A stretch of 64,000 nucleotides of DNA, taken from Bartonella bilalgolemi (GTDB taxonomy: Bacteria; Pseudomonadota; Alphaproteobacteria; Rhizobiales; Rhizobiaceae). Made by a program: the position numbers and the translations under genes. Numbering within the stretch: position 1 is the first letter of the stretch; the number at the start of each line of letters is the position of its first letter. The stretch is taken from contig NZ_JAMCOF010000001.1 in NCBI RefSeq assembly GCF_023500045.1, forward strand, positions 1 to 64,000. The letters are read 5' to 3'. Below are positions 1 to 9,201 of the stretch, piece by piece. Under the pieces are notes generated by a model. It saw nothing but the letters and a program-made list of their open reading frames with translations, was not told where the DNA came from and did not search any database.

Positions 1-1
1 C

Positions 2-133
2 ATGGGTATGGCTAAAGTGATCGCTGCTTATTCTAAGCAAAGTATTTCCGATAAAAATCCAATACTATCCGCTACCTTGCCAAATAATGAGCGTATTCAA
101 ATTGTCATTCCTCCAGCTGTAGAAAAACATTGA
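2..133 (+). pseudogene. virB11: VirB11 (type IV secretion ATPase) remnant, truncated
   Basis: An open frame reaches from the window edge to a TGA at 131-133. It encodes about 43 residues that include MAKVIAAYSKQ, SATLPNNERIQ and IVIPPA. The ERIQIVIPPA stretch is characteristic of the N-terminal domain of VirB11/TrwD hexameric secretion ATPases. The frame stops right after it, so the rest of the N-terminal domain and the whole RecA-like ATPase domain are absent; a full protein has about 350 residues. The 5' end may lie outside the window. In the usual Bartonella virB locus virD4 separates virB11 from the bep genes; here an effector gene follows after only 43 bases. The identity is fairly secure from the motif. 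That it is a leftover of a duplicated virB locus is inference. Confidence 0.7.
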
Positions 134-176
134 TTAAACATACTATAGAAAAAAATTACATTATAAAAGGATAATC

Positions 177-1850
177 ATGAAAGAAACAGTCTCAAATGAC
201 GCAATAGTAACAGAATCATCATCTAGCTTGCCTTTACCTAAAAATTATAATTATCCCAATAGTCTTACACTAAAGAATAAATATGGAATAATAGACCATA
301 AAAAGTTTACGGATAAATGTGCGCATGATTCAGCAAAAGCAGCTATTAATTTGCGTCAAGAAGCATTGCCAGAAAAGTTTGATTCCTCCTATTTAAAATA
401 TCTTCATAAACGCTTATTTGAAAGCACATTCGAATGGGCTGGCTGTACTCGCGATATCCCTTTCTCATTTAAAGATGGTACAGTTGCTGTTATGCCAGAA
501 ATGATAAGATCAAATTGGAAAACAGACCAGCCAATCATTTTTGCAACCGGTAATAAAGTGCAAGATGGTTTAAAAAATATAGATAAAATGCTCATCGAAA
601 AAAATAATTTACAAGACTTATCGCGCCAAGAATTTATTCATCATATAGCACAAATATTTGCTTCCCTCAACTACACGCATCCTTTCAGAGAAGGCAATGG
701 ACGTACACAACAGATATTTTGCGAAAAGCTTGCTCAAGCTGCAAATTATAATCTTGACTTTTCAATTGTGACTTCAGAACGTATGTCTGAGGTCAGTATT
801 GCAGCAGCACAAGACAACAATCTAGAACCTCTGAAAAAGCTTTTTGATGATATCTCCAACCCCCAAAAAACCGCTATTTTAAAGGAATTCATAAGCAATA
901 CACAAAATATTGATCAAGAGAATATTAATAATTGTATTATTGTAGCAGCAGATGAAGGTGTAACCTATACAGGAACTTATAAAGGTGAAAGCCCAGATAG
1001 TATTGTAATCAAAACGAATAATGTCTATACAATCTGTAGCAAAGATAGTTTTACACCAGAGCAAATTAAGGCATTAAAATTTAATGATATAATCACCTTT
1101 AAAATTTCGACTACTCAAAATAAAGAAAATGTTTTAATTCCAAAAGAAATATTAGCTCCTTTGATATCAGAAGAAATATTCAAAAAAATTCAAAAAAATA
1201 CTGACATTCAAAACAAACAAAAAGAAATCAAACGTTTATCAAAACTTGTATATGGTAGCGATAAAATATTAGATAAACAGATAAAGATGATTAATAAGAA
1301 TCCAAGGCTAAGCAAACAGCTTTCCTCACAAATTATATCTTCTCCCAAATCTGTTGCTAATCTTTCAGGCTTTGAAATATTGGGTATGAAAAACTCGGCG
1401 CGTAAAAAAGCTAAGGATCATGTTATCACGCTCGCTAACTCGATTGACACTTATGCATCTATTGTAAAAAATGTTAAGGCAACAATAGTTCAACAGCACA
1501 AATCAGAACAAAAACGCTGTCAAACAACAGTAAAACTACCCAGCTCAATATTGCAAAACATTCTTAACTTACCAGAAGAAAAGCGAAAGGAATTGTTATC
1601 AGAGGAAAAGTTATCTTCTTCGATTGTCAGAGAACTGGGTGAATTTATGCATGCACTCAATACTCGTCTTTCACCAAAAGAGCGCAGAAATATCTGTGAA
1701 AGTGATCATCAACAACTCGCTAAAAGTCTTGGCATATCAGAAAATAAAGCAACAAGAATCATCAAAGTTGCTCAAGAAGCTAAAGAGGTATTCCAACAAA
1801 TACAAAAAGTAGTATTTAACCTTGAAAAACAGTTTATTGTAGTAAACTAA
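177..1850 (+). CDS. Fic-BID type IV secretion effector (Bep family), probable AMP-transferase
   Basis: This 557-residue protein has the Bep architecture. A Fic domain spans roughly residues 40-225 with the complete catalytic motif HPFREGNGR at 168-176, including the catalytic histidine H168 and the phosphate-binding GNGR. An OB-fold-like linker follows (about 250-335), then a helical BID domain (about 345-540) that serves as the VirD4-recognised delivery signal. A flap segment (FKDGTVAVMPE) lies near residues 98-108. Fic domains with this motif transfer AMP from ATP to target proteins, and some Bartonella Beps modify Rho-family GTPases. The target of this one cannot be read from sequence. AAAAGGA precedes the ATG at a normal distance. 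Length matches full Beps of about 540-560 residues and no lesion is seen. The gene sits just after a VirB11 stub, and no virD4 or small Fic antitoxin gene is visible. Family assignment is strong; the exact Bep number is not assigned. Confidence 0.88.
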   Translation: MKETVSNDAIVTESSSSLPLPKNYNYPNSLTLKNKYGIIDHKKFTDKCAHDSAKAAINLRQEALPEKFDSSYLKYLHKRLFESTFEWAGCTRDIPFSFKDGTVAVMPEMIRSNWKTDQPIIFATGNKVQDGLKNIDKMLIEKNNLQDLSRQEFIHHIAQIFASLNYTHPFREGNGRTQQIFCEKLAQAANYNLDFSIVTSERMSEVSIAAAQDNNLEPLKKLFDDISNPQKTAILKEFISNTQNIDQENINNCIIVAADEGVTYTGTYKGESPDSIVIKTNNVYTICSKDSFTPEQIKALKFNDIITFKISTTQNKENVLIPKEILAPLISEEIFKKIQKNTDIQNKQKEIKRLSKLVYGSDKILDKQIKMINKNPRLSKQLSSQIISSPKSVANLSGFEILGMKNSARKKAKDHVITLANSIDTYASIVKNVKATIVQQHKSEQKRCQTTVKLPSSILQNILNLPEEKRKELLSEEKLSSSIVRELGEFMHALNTRLSPKERRNICESDHQQLAKSLGISENKATRIIKVAQEAKEVFQQIQKVVFNLEKQFIVVN

Positions 1851-2026
1851 AATGTAAAAATTTTTCCTTCATGTGAGCATATATGGATAGAAATATTTTG
1901 ACATTATCTTAACCCATAGAGAGGGCTGTTTAACGCTACATTCAGGTGTGTAAACTCCATAGAATCTGAGCGTGATGTTTTCTATTAAAAATAATCATGG
2001 CAAGATTAAATATTACAAAAAACAGA

Positions 2027-2953
2027 CTAATTACTTTTTTCAGTCGTTTTATTTTTTTTACGCCATTGTGGAGGTCGTAATTCAGCCACTACAATCCCTA
2101 TTATAATAAACACACCACCCAACAAAGCTGAGGGAGATAAATACTCCCCAGCCAAACGCCCAACAATACCAGCCCATACAGGCTCACCAGCATAAATAAC
2201 TGTTGCTCGAGTAGGTGAAACGGATTTTTGCGCCCAATTCATAGTCAATTGGATCACCGCACTCATTAGCGCCAACCCCAAACCTATATTAAACCAAACC
2301 CATGAAAACTCAGGAATACTCTCACCCATTAAAGGCATAAAGCAAAATGCAAAGAGGCTACAAAAAAATAACTGTATAATTGTTATACGTCGGCTATCAA
2401 CCTTATTTGCAAAAAATCCGATCAGTATAATTTCTCCAGCAATCGCCAAAGCTCCCAGCAAAGTAAAAATTTCACCTTTTGAAAAATGAATACCTTTAAA
2501 ATCTTGTCCAGAAATTAATATGAGTCCAATAAAAGCAAATACAATACCAATCCAACTACCTAGATGAGGTAGCTTTCTTAAAAAAATCCATTGTAAAATC
2601 GGAACTATCGGAATATATATTGCTGTAATAAAAGCTGATTGACTACTAATAATAGTCTGAAGTCCTGCTGTTTGAAAAGCATAGCCAAGAAATATTCCAA
2701 AACCTATAGCCATTCCAGCAAAAATTTCATAAACAGTTATATCTTTCATAGATCGCCAAAAAATCACCATAGTTATAAGTGTTGCAATAATAAAACGGAA
2801 CCCTACAAAAAAAAGAGGCCCACTATAACGTACCGCAATATGAATAATAAAAAACGTAATACCCCACAGCGCTGTCGCAAAAAACAATGCCAATTCCTGC
2901 TTACTGAATAAGAGATGTCTCGATTGTTTCATTTTAGTTATAAAAGGCTCCAT
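2027..2953 (-). CDS. EamA/DMT-family membrane transporter
   Basis: The 308-residue product is almost entirely hydrophobic, with about ten predicted membrane helices in two repeated halves, as in EamA (drug/metabolite transporter, RhaT-like) proteins. Typical features are an early ATALWGITF segment near residues 27-35 and a second-half segment around ATVIYAGEPVWAGIVG. The C-terminus is short and basic (RPPQWRKKNK). Such carriers move small metabolites or amino acids across the inner membrane; substrate cannot be predicted. It lies 23 bases downstream of argB on the same strand and may be cotranscribed with it. The first ATG is taken as the start; an ATG at residue 8 is an alternative. Confidence 0.8.
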   Translation of the reverse strand: MEPFITKMKQSRHLLFSKQELALFFATALWGITFFIIHIAVRYSGPLFFVGFRFIIATLITMVIFWRSMKDITVYEIFAGMAIGFGIFLGYAFQTAGLQTIISSQSAFITAIYIPIVPILQWIFLRKLPHLGSWIGIVFAFIGLILISGQDFKGIHFSKGEIFTLLGALAIAGEIILIGFFANKVDSRRITIIQLFFCSLFAFCFMPLMGESIPEFSWVWFNIGLGLALMSAVIQLTMNWAQKSVSPTRATVIYAGEPVWAGIVGRLAGEYLSPSALLGGVFIIIGIVVAELRPPQWRKKNKTTEKSN

Positions 2954-2976
2954 CCTTCAAATTCATCCCATATTAC

Positions 2977-3882
2977 TTATGAAGCAATAAGCGTTCCCGC
3001 TCCATGTTCAGTAAAAAGTTCAAGCAAAATAGAATGAGGCGTTTTGCCATTCAAAATAACTACACCCTCGACACCTTTTTGAACAGCTTTAATACAAGTT
3101 TCCACTTTTGGAATCATACCACCTGAAATTGTTCCATCTTTGATAAGTTTTTTAGCTTTAGGAATGGTCAATTCCTTTAAGAGCCTCTTTTCTTTATCCA
3201 AAACACCCGAAACATCAGTTAAAAATAAAAGACGTTTTGCTTTTACAGCACCAGCAATTGCTCCAGCAAAAATATCAGCATTGATATTATAAGTTTTACC
3301 ATCTCGTCCTGGAGCAACAGGAGCAATAACCGGAATCATTTCAGAACACGCTAAAAGATCAAGCAATGTTCGATCAACTTCAACAGGTTCACCAACAAAT
3401 CCCAAATCTACAATACGTTCAATATGTGTATCAGGATCAATTACAGTCTTATAAGACTTTTCAGCAAAAACCATATTACCATCTTTGCCACAAAGCCCAA
3501 TCGCCCATTCACCCTCAGCATTGATAAGAGCTACAATCTTCTTATTTATTGAGCCTGCCAGAACCATTTCAACGACTTCAATAATTTTTTCATCGGTTAC
3601 ACGTAAACCATCTTCAAATCGTGATTCAACCCCCATTTTAGTTAAGATTTCAGCAATTTGAGGACCTCCACCATGAATAACAATAGGATTAATGCCGGAC
3701 TGTTTTAACAAAGCAATATCACAAGCAAAAGCTTGTCCTAAAGCAGGATCACCCATAGCATGCCCACCATACTTCACAACAATTGTTTCATTTTCATACT
3801 TTTGCATATAAGGCAAAGCAGATGATAAAAATGCTGCCTGTTTTTCAAAAACTTTTTCATTATTGTTCTCGATATTATCCAT
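2977..3882 (-). CDS. argB: Acetylglutamate kinase
   Basis: ArgB phosphorylates N-acetylglutamate with ATP in the second step of arginine synthesis, in the cytoplasm. The 301-residue protein carries the amino-acid-kinase features KYGGHAMGD (about residues 38-46), VIHGGGPQI and, towards the C-terminus, [10 protein letters not shown], the region that in many homologues takes part in arginine feedback inhibition. Length is normal for the alphaproteobacterial enzyme. The reading frame is intact. This is notable because argG, needed later in the same pathway, is a pseudogene at 59.9-61.1 kb. ArgB may therefore be on its way to loss, or may serve an N-acetylglutamate function other than arginine synthesis. 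An 11-bp inverted repeat lies just upstream of the start codon. Confidence 0.93.
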   Translation of the reverse strand: MDNIENNNEKVFEKQAAFLSSALPYMQKYENETIVVKYGGHAMGDPALGQAFACDIALLKQSGINPIVIHGGGPQIAEILTKMGVESRFEDGLRVTDEKIIEVVEMVLAGSINKKIVALINAEGEWAIGLCGKDGNMVFAEKSYKTVIDPDTHIERIVDLGFVGEPVEVDRTLLDLLACSEMIPVIAPVAPGRDGKTYNINADIFAGAIAGAVKAKRLLFLTDVSGVLDKEKRLLKELTIPKAKKLIKDGTISGGMIPKVETCIKAVQKGVEGVVILNGKTPHSILLELFTEHGAGTLIAS

Positions 3883-3900
3883 CCAAGAGTCTCCACATCA

Positions 3901-3939
3901 TTTTTACTTTTTCTTAATGGAATTTAGGAAAAGTAAAAA
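3901..3939 (-). repeat. Perfect 11-bp inverted repeat in argB leader
   Basis: TTTTTACTTTT at 3901-3911 is the exact reverse complement of AAAAGTAAAAA at 3929-3939, with a 17-base loop. It lies 18 bases upstream of the argB start and about 145 bases downstream of the dnaJ stop on the same strand. It could be an AT-rich operator, a weak RNA hairpin or chance in an AT-rich region. No T-run follows on the minus strand, so a standard terminator is unlikely. Confidence 0.35.
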
Positions 3940-4083
3940 CAATTTTTATCAAATCCCCCCTAAATAATAATGAAAAATAAATAAGCGTAACTTGTTTCAA
4001 ATAATTTAAGTATACAATTAATAATTTTGAATTGTTATTAAGATTATATATTAGCTTTTTAAGTTTCCCTTATACTCAATTCA

Positions 4084-5214
4084 TTAATTTTGATTAGCAA
4101 TATTATCAAAAAACTCCTTCATACGTGCAAAAAAACCATGTGATTGCGGTGAATTTTCATGATTTGAAAGCTTATCAAATTCTTGTAATAATGTGCGTTG
4201 TTCTTGAGTCAATTTTTGTGGTGTTTCAATAGTGATGTGAATATAAAGATCACCTTTCGTTTGTTGACGCAACATAGGCATTCCCTTACCTTTTAAGCGG
4301 AACTGACGCCCGTTTTGTGTACCCTCAGGAACTTTAACCCGTGCTTTAATACCATCGAGGCCGGAAACCTCAAATTCACCTCCTAAAGCAGCTGTAACCA
4401 TTGAAATAGGCACACGACAATGAAGATCAGCACCATCTCTCTGAAAAAATTCATGCGCTTTAATGGAAAGAAAAATATAAAGATCACCTGCAGAACCACC
4501 ACCAATACCTGCATCTCCTTCACCAGAAAGACGAATACGCGTACCATCTTCAATACCTGCTGGAATATTGACACGCAATGAACGATTTTCTTCAACTCTC
4601 CTTGTCCCATGACACTTTAAACACGGATCCGTAATAATTTCGCCACGACCATGACAAACTGGACATGTCCGTTCAATAGAAAAAAAGCCTTGTGCAGCAC
4701 GTACACGTCCAGCTCCATGACAAGTCCCACAAGTTGTTGGTTTAGAACCTTTTTTTGTACCTAATCCTTCACAAGCATCACAAACAATGGAACTTGGAAT
4801 ATTAATTTGCGTAGTTTTTCCCGCGAAAGCTTCTTCCAATGTGACTTCCATATTATAACTTAAATCAGCTCCACGCTCACGGCCATCGCTACGTTTACGA
4901 TGCCCACCTCCCATAATTTCTCCAAAAAAATCTTCAAAAATATCAGCAAAACCGCCACTAAATGGATTAGACCCTTCGCGACTATTATTTTCAAAAGCTG
5001 CATGACCAAATCGATCATAAGCAGCTCGTTTTTGAGGATCTTTAAGAACCTCATATGCTTCACCAATTTCTTTAAATTTCCGTTCCGCCTCTTTATCCCC
5101 TGCATTACGATCCGGATGATATTGCATCGCTAGCTTACGAAAAGCAGATTTCAACTTTTTATCATCACATCCACGGGTTACGCCAAGAATTTCATAATAA
5201 TCAACCTTCATCAT
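4084..5214 (-). CDS. dnaJ: Chaperone protein DnaJ
   Basis: This is the Hsp40 co-chaperone that delivers clients to DnaK and stimulates its ATPase. The 376-residue protein is complete. It has an N-terminal J-domain with the HPD triad in YHPDRNAG (about residues 33-40), a Gly/Phe-rich linker with [11 protein letters not shown], then four zinc-binding CxxCxGx repeats ([32 protein letters not shown]), and the C-terminal substrate-binding domains. The start has two consecutive ATG codons. It lies 152 bases downstream of dnaK on the same strand, with a hairpin in between, which suggests partial termination or processing that gives less DnaJ than DnaK. Confidence 0.97.
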   Translation of the reverse strand: MMKVDYYEILGVTRGCDDKKLKSAFRKLAMQYHPDRNAGDKEAERKFKEIGEAYEVLKDPQKRAAYDRFGHAAFENNSREGSNPFSGGFADIFEDFFGEIMGGGHRKRSDGRERGADLSYNMEVTLEEAFAGKTTQINIPSSIVCDACEGLGTKKGSKPTTCGTCHGAGRVRAAQGFFSIERTCPVCHGRGEIITDPCLKCHGTRRVEENRSLRVNIPAGIEDGTRIRLSGEGDAGIGGGSAGDLYIFLSIKAHEFFQRDGADLHCRVPISMVTAALGGEFEVSGLDGIKARVKVPEGTQNGRQFRLKGKGMPMLRQQTKGDLYIHITIETPQKLTQEQRTLLQEFDKLSNHENSPQSHGFFARMKEFFDNIANQN

Positions 5215-5307
5215 GTATTCCCGATAAATTTTTTGTCATCCATTTCAGATAACACTTGTTTTAATTTAGTTTTTTGAAAAACATAGAAAAAACTGCAACT
5301 AAACAAT

Positions 5308-5342
5308 AAAGCCCAGCCTTATATCTCACAGGCCGGGTTATT
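5308..5342 (-). terminator. Hairpin between dnaK and dnaJ, likely terminator/attenuator
   Basis: On the minus strand, in the direction of transcription after the dnaK stop, AACCCGGCCT pairs with AGGCTGGGCTT around a loop of about 10 bases (one bulge and one G-T pair allowed). TTTATTGTTT follows. This is the most GC-rich stem in the neighbourhood and has a T-rich tail, as expected for an intrinsic terminator. Because dnaJ lies downstream in the same orientation, incomplete termination is likely. Confidence 0.6.
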
Positions 5343-5366
5343 AATTCACGAATGCACTTGCTCTAA

Positions 5367-7256
5367 CTATTTCTTCTTATCATTAATTTCTTCAAAATCA
5401 GCATCAACAACATCATCATTTTTCGTACCTGCTTCAGTATTAGCCTTAGCTGACGAATCTTCATACATAGCCTGCCCAAGCTTCATACTAGCTTCTGCTA
5501 ATTTTTGCATTTTTGTCGTGACTTCTTCAGCGTCACTGCTCTCAAGAGCTGTCTTTAAATCAGCTATTGCTGTTTCAATCTGACCTTTATCTTCAACTGA
5601 TAACTTATCACCATACTCATTCAATGATTTCTCAGTTGAATGGATAAGAGACTCTGCTTGATTTTTAGCTTCAACATTTTCACGACGTTTTTTATCTTCA
5701 GCAGCATGTGCTTCTGCATCCTGAACCATCTTTTCTATATCAGCATCACTTAAACCACCCGATGCTTGAATACGAATCTGATGCTCCTTACCAGTTCCCT
5801 TATCTTTAGCAGAAACATTTACAATACCATTCGCATCAATATCAAAAGTAACCTCAATTTGAGGAACACCACGTGGTGCTGGCGGAATACCAACGAGATC
5901 AAATTGAGCTAATAACTTATTATCATTAGCCATTTCACGTTCACCTTGAAAAACACGAATAGTCACAGCATTCTGATTATCATCAGCCGTCGAAAAAGTT
6001 TGCGACTTTTTAGTGGGAATAGTGGTATTACGTTCAATTAAACGTGTAAATACTCCACCCAACGTTTCAATACCTAAAGACAAAGGTGTTACATCCAGAA
6101 GCAATACATCTTTTACGTCACCTTGTAACACTCCCCCTTGAATGGCCGCGCCCATAGCGACAACTTCATCAGGATTAACACCTTTATGTGGATCTTTACC
6201 AAAGAAGTTTTTTACAACTTCCTGTATCTTAGGCATACGAGTCATACCACCTACTAAAACAACTTCATCAATTTCGTTGGCACTCAATCCTGCATCTTTT
6301 AACGCTGCTTTACATGGCTCAATAGTTCGCTGTACTAAATCTTCAACTAAAGATTCAAATTTCGCTCGTGTCAATTTCATTGTTAAATGCTTAGGACCAG
6401 ACTGATCAGCTGTAATAAATGGTAAATTGACCTCAGTTTGCTGTGAAGAAGAAAGCTCAATCTTTGCTTTTTCTGCAGCTTCCTTCAAACGCTGCAACGC
6501 TAGTTTATCATTTTTTAGATCAATCCCTTGCTCTTTCTTGAATTCCTCTGCAAAGTAACTAACTAAACGCATATCAAAGTCTTCACCACCTAAGAATGTA
6601 TCTCCGTTGGTTGATTTAACTTCAAAAACACCATCTCCAATTTCAAGAACAGAAATATCAAATGTACCACCACCAAGATCATAAACAGCTATCGTTTTTC
6701 CATCTTTCTTATCTAAACCATAAGCCAAAGCCGCTGCTGTAGGCTCATTGATAATCCTTAAAACCTCAAGCCCAGCAATTTTGCCAGCATCTTTAGTAGC
6801 TTGACGCTGTGCATCATTAAAGTAAGCCGGAACAGTAATGACAGCTTGCTCGACCTTTTCACCCAAATAAGACTCTGCAGTTTCTTTCATTTTTTGCAAA
6901 ATCATTGCTGAAATTTGTGATGGAGAATATTTTTTACCTGCTTCCTCAACCCACGCGTCACCATTGTCACCTTTAACAATTTTATAAGGTACAAGCGCTT
7001 TATCTTTTTCAACCATAGGATCATCAAAGCGACGCCCAATCAAACGCTTAACTGCAAAAATTGTCCCTTCAGGATTTGTAACCGCTTGCCGTTTAGCAGG
7101 TTGCCCAACAAGCCGTTCTCCACTATCAGTGAAAGCAACAACTGAAGGTGTTGTCCTTGCTCCTTCTGAGTTTTCAATGACCTTTGAATTTGTGCCATCC
7201 ATAACAGAAACACAGGAGTTAGTCGTCCCCAAATCAATACCAATTACTTTTGCCAT
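5367..7256 (-). CDS. dnaK: Chaperone protein DnaK (Hsp70)
   Basis: The ATP-dependent Hsp70 chaperone folds and protects cytoplasmic proteins with DnaJ and GrpE. The 629-residue protein is full length: N-terminal ATPase domain beginning [13 protein letters not shown], with [11 protein letters not shown] near 190-200 and [10 protein letters not shown] near 335-344; linker [13 protein letters not shown] near 385; substrate-binding domain; helical lid; and a C-terminus [11 protein letters not shown] resembling the usual alphaproteobacterial tail. dnaJ follows on the same strand. grpE and hrcA lie 5-7 kb away, also on the minus strand. A tandem 14-base repeat occupies the leader just upstream. No clear RpoH-type promoter could be assigned by eye. 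Confidence 0.98.
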   Translation of the reverse strand: MAKVIGIDLGTTNSCVSVMDGTNSKVIENSEGARTTPSVVAFTDSGERLVGQPAKRQAVTNPEGTIFAVKRLIGRRFDDPMVEKDKALVPYKIVKGDNGDAWVEEAGKKYSPSQISAMILQKMKETAESYLGEKVEQAVITVPAYFNDAQRQATKDAGKIAGLEVLRIINEPTAAALAYGLDKKDGKTIAVYDLGGGTFDISVLEIGDGVFEVKSTNGDTFLGGEDFDMRLVSYFAEEFKKEQGIDLKNDKLALQRLKEAAEKAKIELSSSQQTEVNLPFITADQSGPKHLTMKLTRAKFESLVEDLVQRTIEPCKAALKDAGLSANEIDEVVLVGGMTRMPKIQEVVKNFFGKDPHKGVNPDEVVAMGAAIQGGVLQGDVKDVLLLDVTPLSLGIETLGGVFTRLIERNTTIPTKKSQTFSTADDNQNAVTIRVFQGEREMANDNKLLAQFDLVGIPPAPRGVPQIEVTFDIDANGIVNVSAKDKGTGKEHQIRIQASGGLSDADIEKMVQDAEAHAAEDKKRRENVEAKNQAESLIHSTEKSLNEYGDKLSVEDKGQIETAIADLKTALESSDAEEVTTKMQKLAEASMKLGQAMYEDSSAKANTEAGTKNDDVVDADFEEINDKKK

Positions 7257-7286
7257 ATTTTAATCTCCACTCAGCAAGCTGCCTAA

Positions 7287-7314
7287 ATCTTTATCAAGCA
7301 ATCTTTATCAAGCA
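7287..7314 (-). repeat. Perfect tandem 14-base repeat upstream of dnaK
   Basis: ATCTTTATCAAGCA occurs twice back to back (7287-7300 and 7301-7314) in plus-strand reading, 30-58 bases upstream of the dnaK start codon. On the coding strand the unit reads TGCTTGATAAAGAT. It contains CTTGATA, reminiscent of a heat-shock -35 element, but no convincing -10 partner is visible. It may be a duplicated control element or a slippage product in the 5' leader. Confidence 0.6.
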
Positions 7315-8121
7315 TTTTTCTTTGACAGCTCCTCATTACATTCTATACCTTATACTAATTTTAAATTAAACAAATAATAAATTGAGAATCATAACAAGCT
7401 TGTTTCTTGGTATATAAGAACATCTTTTTATCCCTACAAGAGAATAACGAGAGAAACATCACTAAAATAAAAATTTACCCTTAATATCTTCATCTCAAAA
7501 TCATCATTTACAACATAAAGTAAGTAGAATAATATACTCTTCTTCCAATTCTTATAAAAATCATGAATTGCATAATAAAATTATAAAGAATAGAATCAGT
7601 TTTTAGCTTTCCTTGTTCTGTTTTACCTCTCATAGTCATACACAAAATATTATATATAAGCATATTTGATTACAATATAATCTATATTTTAGATAAATTG
7701 TTTTTTACTTTGACTATATTGTTAAAGGTGTTTTTTAAAATACCTAATCATGACATTATCTGTGAATTTATCCTCAATAACTTTTCTTTCATTATATAAT
7801 TACATATAATATAATTACTAAAAAATTTTAAATTCCTATTAGCATTGTATCCTAAAAATATAATGATCTCTTAATCTGTACATTTTTAAAATTTGCAAAA
7901 ACATAAAAGTAAATCGTTTATTTCTATGATTTCTTGTAATTATTTTAAATTTTTTACTTGTCCAACCAATACGCATATACTTTTCGTTCTCTCATAAATC
8001 AAATCAATATAGTGTAAATAATGTAAACAACACTCCCCTATCTGTATTTTGAACAAAGTTCTTGCCTTAAATAAAGTAAAGTATTTATATAAAATGAAGA
8101 TAAAAAAGAGGATCGACTATC
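7315..8121. other. AT-rich intergenic region, no gene recognised
   Basis: About 800 bases between dnaK and the PCu(A)C gene. The stretch is strongly AT-rich and full of stops in all frames examined. No translated remnant, tRNA or rRNA was recognised. It must contain the dnaK promoter at its left end and the promoter of the rightward copper-chaperone gene at its right end. Confidence 0.5.
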
Positions 8122-8661
8122 ATGACGCTTATTACCAAAAGAATAAAAGATTTCTTTGTATATAAAACCGCTGTAAAATACTCAATCAAAAATAATATTA
8201 TGAATCTTTTATGTGTTTTTATTTTTATAGCTTTGCCCTCAACTATAAATGCCCACCAATCCAAATACAAACTCGGTGATTTAGAAATCATTGATCCTTG
8301 GGCACGTACAACACCTAAAAATACAAAAGTAGGTAGTGGTTATCTTTACATTATTAATCATAGCGATACTCCTGACCGACTGATTGCTATTTCAACAAAT
8401 GGAGCAAAAGAAACAGAAATTCATTCTATGTCAGTAACTAATAATATCATGGAAATGAAAAAGATACCAAATGGCATTGAAATTCCAGGAAATGGTGAAA
8501 TCATCCTTAAACCTGGTGGTAATCACATTATGTTTATAGGATTTTCACAACCATTTCAACAAAATGAAAAAATTAGTGCAAAATTAATCTTTGAAAAAGC
8601 AGGAATAATCGAAGTTGATTTTTTGGTCAAAGCAACAGGAGCAGCATTTCCTTCTAAATAA
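8122..8661 (+). CDS. Periplasmic copper chaperone PCu(A)C family protein
   Basis: The protein has 179 residues from the first ATG. Residues about 27-44 (MNLLCVFIFIALPSTINA) form a signal peptide, so translation may really begin at the ATG at 8200; an AGAGG sequence upstream of 8122 supports the longer form. The mature part is a PCu(A)C (DUF461) domain with the usual LEIIDPWARTTP opening. The methionine/histidine copper-binding set is visible: H101 and M103 (HSM), M112, and H135 and M137 (HIM). Family members bind Cu(I) in the periplasm and help metallate the CuA site of cytochrome oxidase. No ScoI/SenC or oxidase gene is adjacent, so the partner is not identified here. Confidence 0.87.
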   Translation: MTLITKRIKDFFVYKTAVKYSIKNNIMNLLCVFIFIALPSTINAHQSKYKLGDLEIIDPWARTTPKNTKVGSGYLYIINHSDTPDRLIAISTNGAKETEIHSMSVTNNIMEMKKIPNGIEIPGNGEIILKPGGNHIMFIGFSQPFQQNEKISAKLIFEKAGIIEVDFLVKATGAAFPSK

Positions 8662-9201
8662 ATTTTTTCGTAATTTTAATTCTATCAATAAAAAGCGTTA
8701 AAATTTCCAATATTTTACTTTTTTCATAAGGCATACACTTTTGTAAAAAAATTCTTATTATCTTTCATTTATCACCGTAAATGAAAATAACACTCTGCAA
8801 ATAATCAATGATTATCTATCTTTTAATCTGAATATTACTTTTTCTATCTCAAGCTGAAACTTATCAAATGTGCTTTTACAAAATTTCCTTTTTTGGCAAA
8901 AAAAGCACACTTTTTTTGATATTATATTTAAAAAAATTGAATAAACTTTATCTGCTTTTTTTAGGCACAAACAGAGTAAAATTTGATAAAAAACATCCTA
9001 ATAAAAATTTTATATCGAGAAAAGGGATCTTAATACGCAAACAAGCATTACAAAATTGTAAAGAAAAATAATCTTTACTACAAAAACAAAAGATTCTTGT
9101 CTTTGCTACAATTTGTTCCATATTTGTTTTGCAAATAAAACGTGAACTCCTATATATATTATGAAGGGTTTGCTTCTACAGCGAGAGAGGTTTAAGAAAC
9201 C
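8662..9201. other. Intergenic region before batR, only a doubtful small ORF
   Basis: About 540 bases of AT-rich sequence. One 67-codon frame at 8868-9071 has a lysine/phenylalanine/leucine composition typical of chance ORFs in AT-rich DNA and no recognisable motif, so it is not called. The batR promoter must lie here. GAGAGAGG at 9182-9189, just before the batR ATG, is its likely ribosome-binding site. Confidence 0.5.

Noticed and set aside
6142..6405. Open frames antisense to dnaK, gyrB, addA and other long genes
   Set aside because: They are shadows of conserved genes, without independent motifs or start signals.
8868..9071. 67-codon open frame upstream of batR
   Set aside because: Composition is Phe/Leu/Lys-rich as expected by chance in AT-rich DNA, with no motif and no clear ribosome-binding site.
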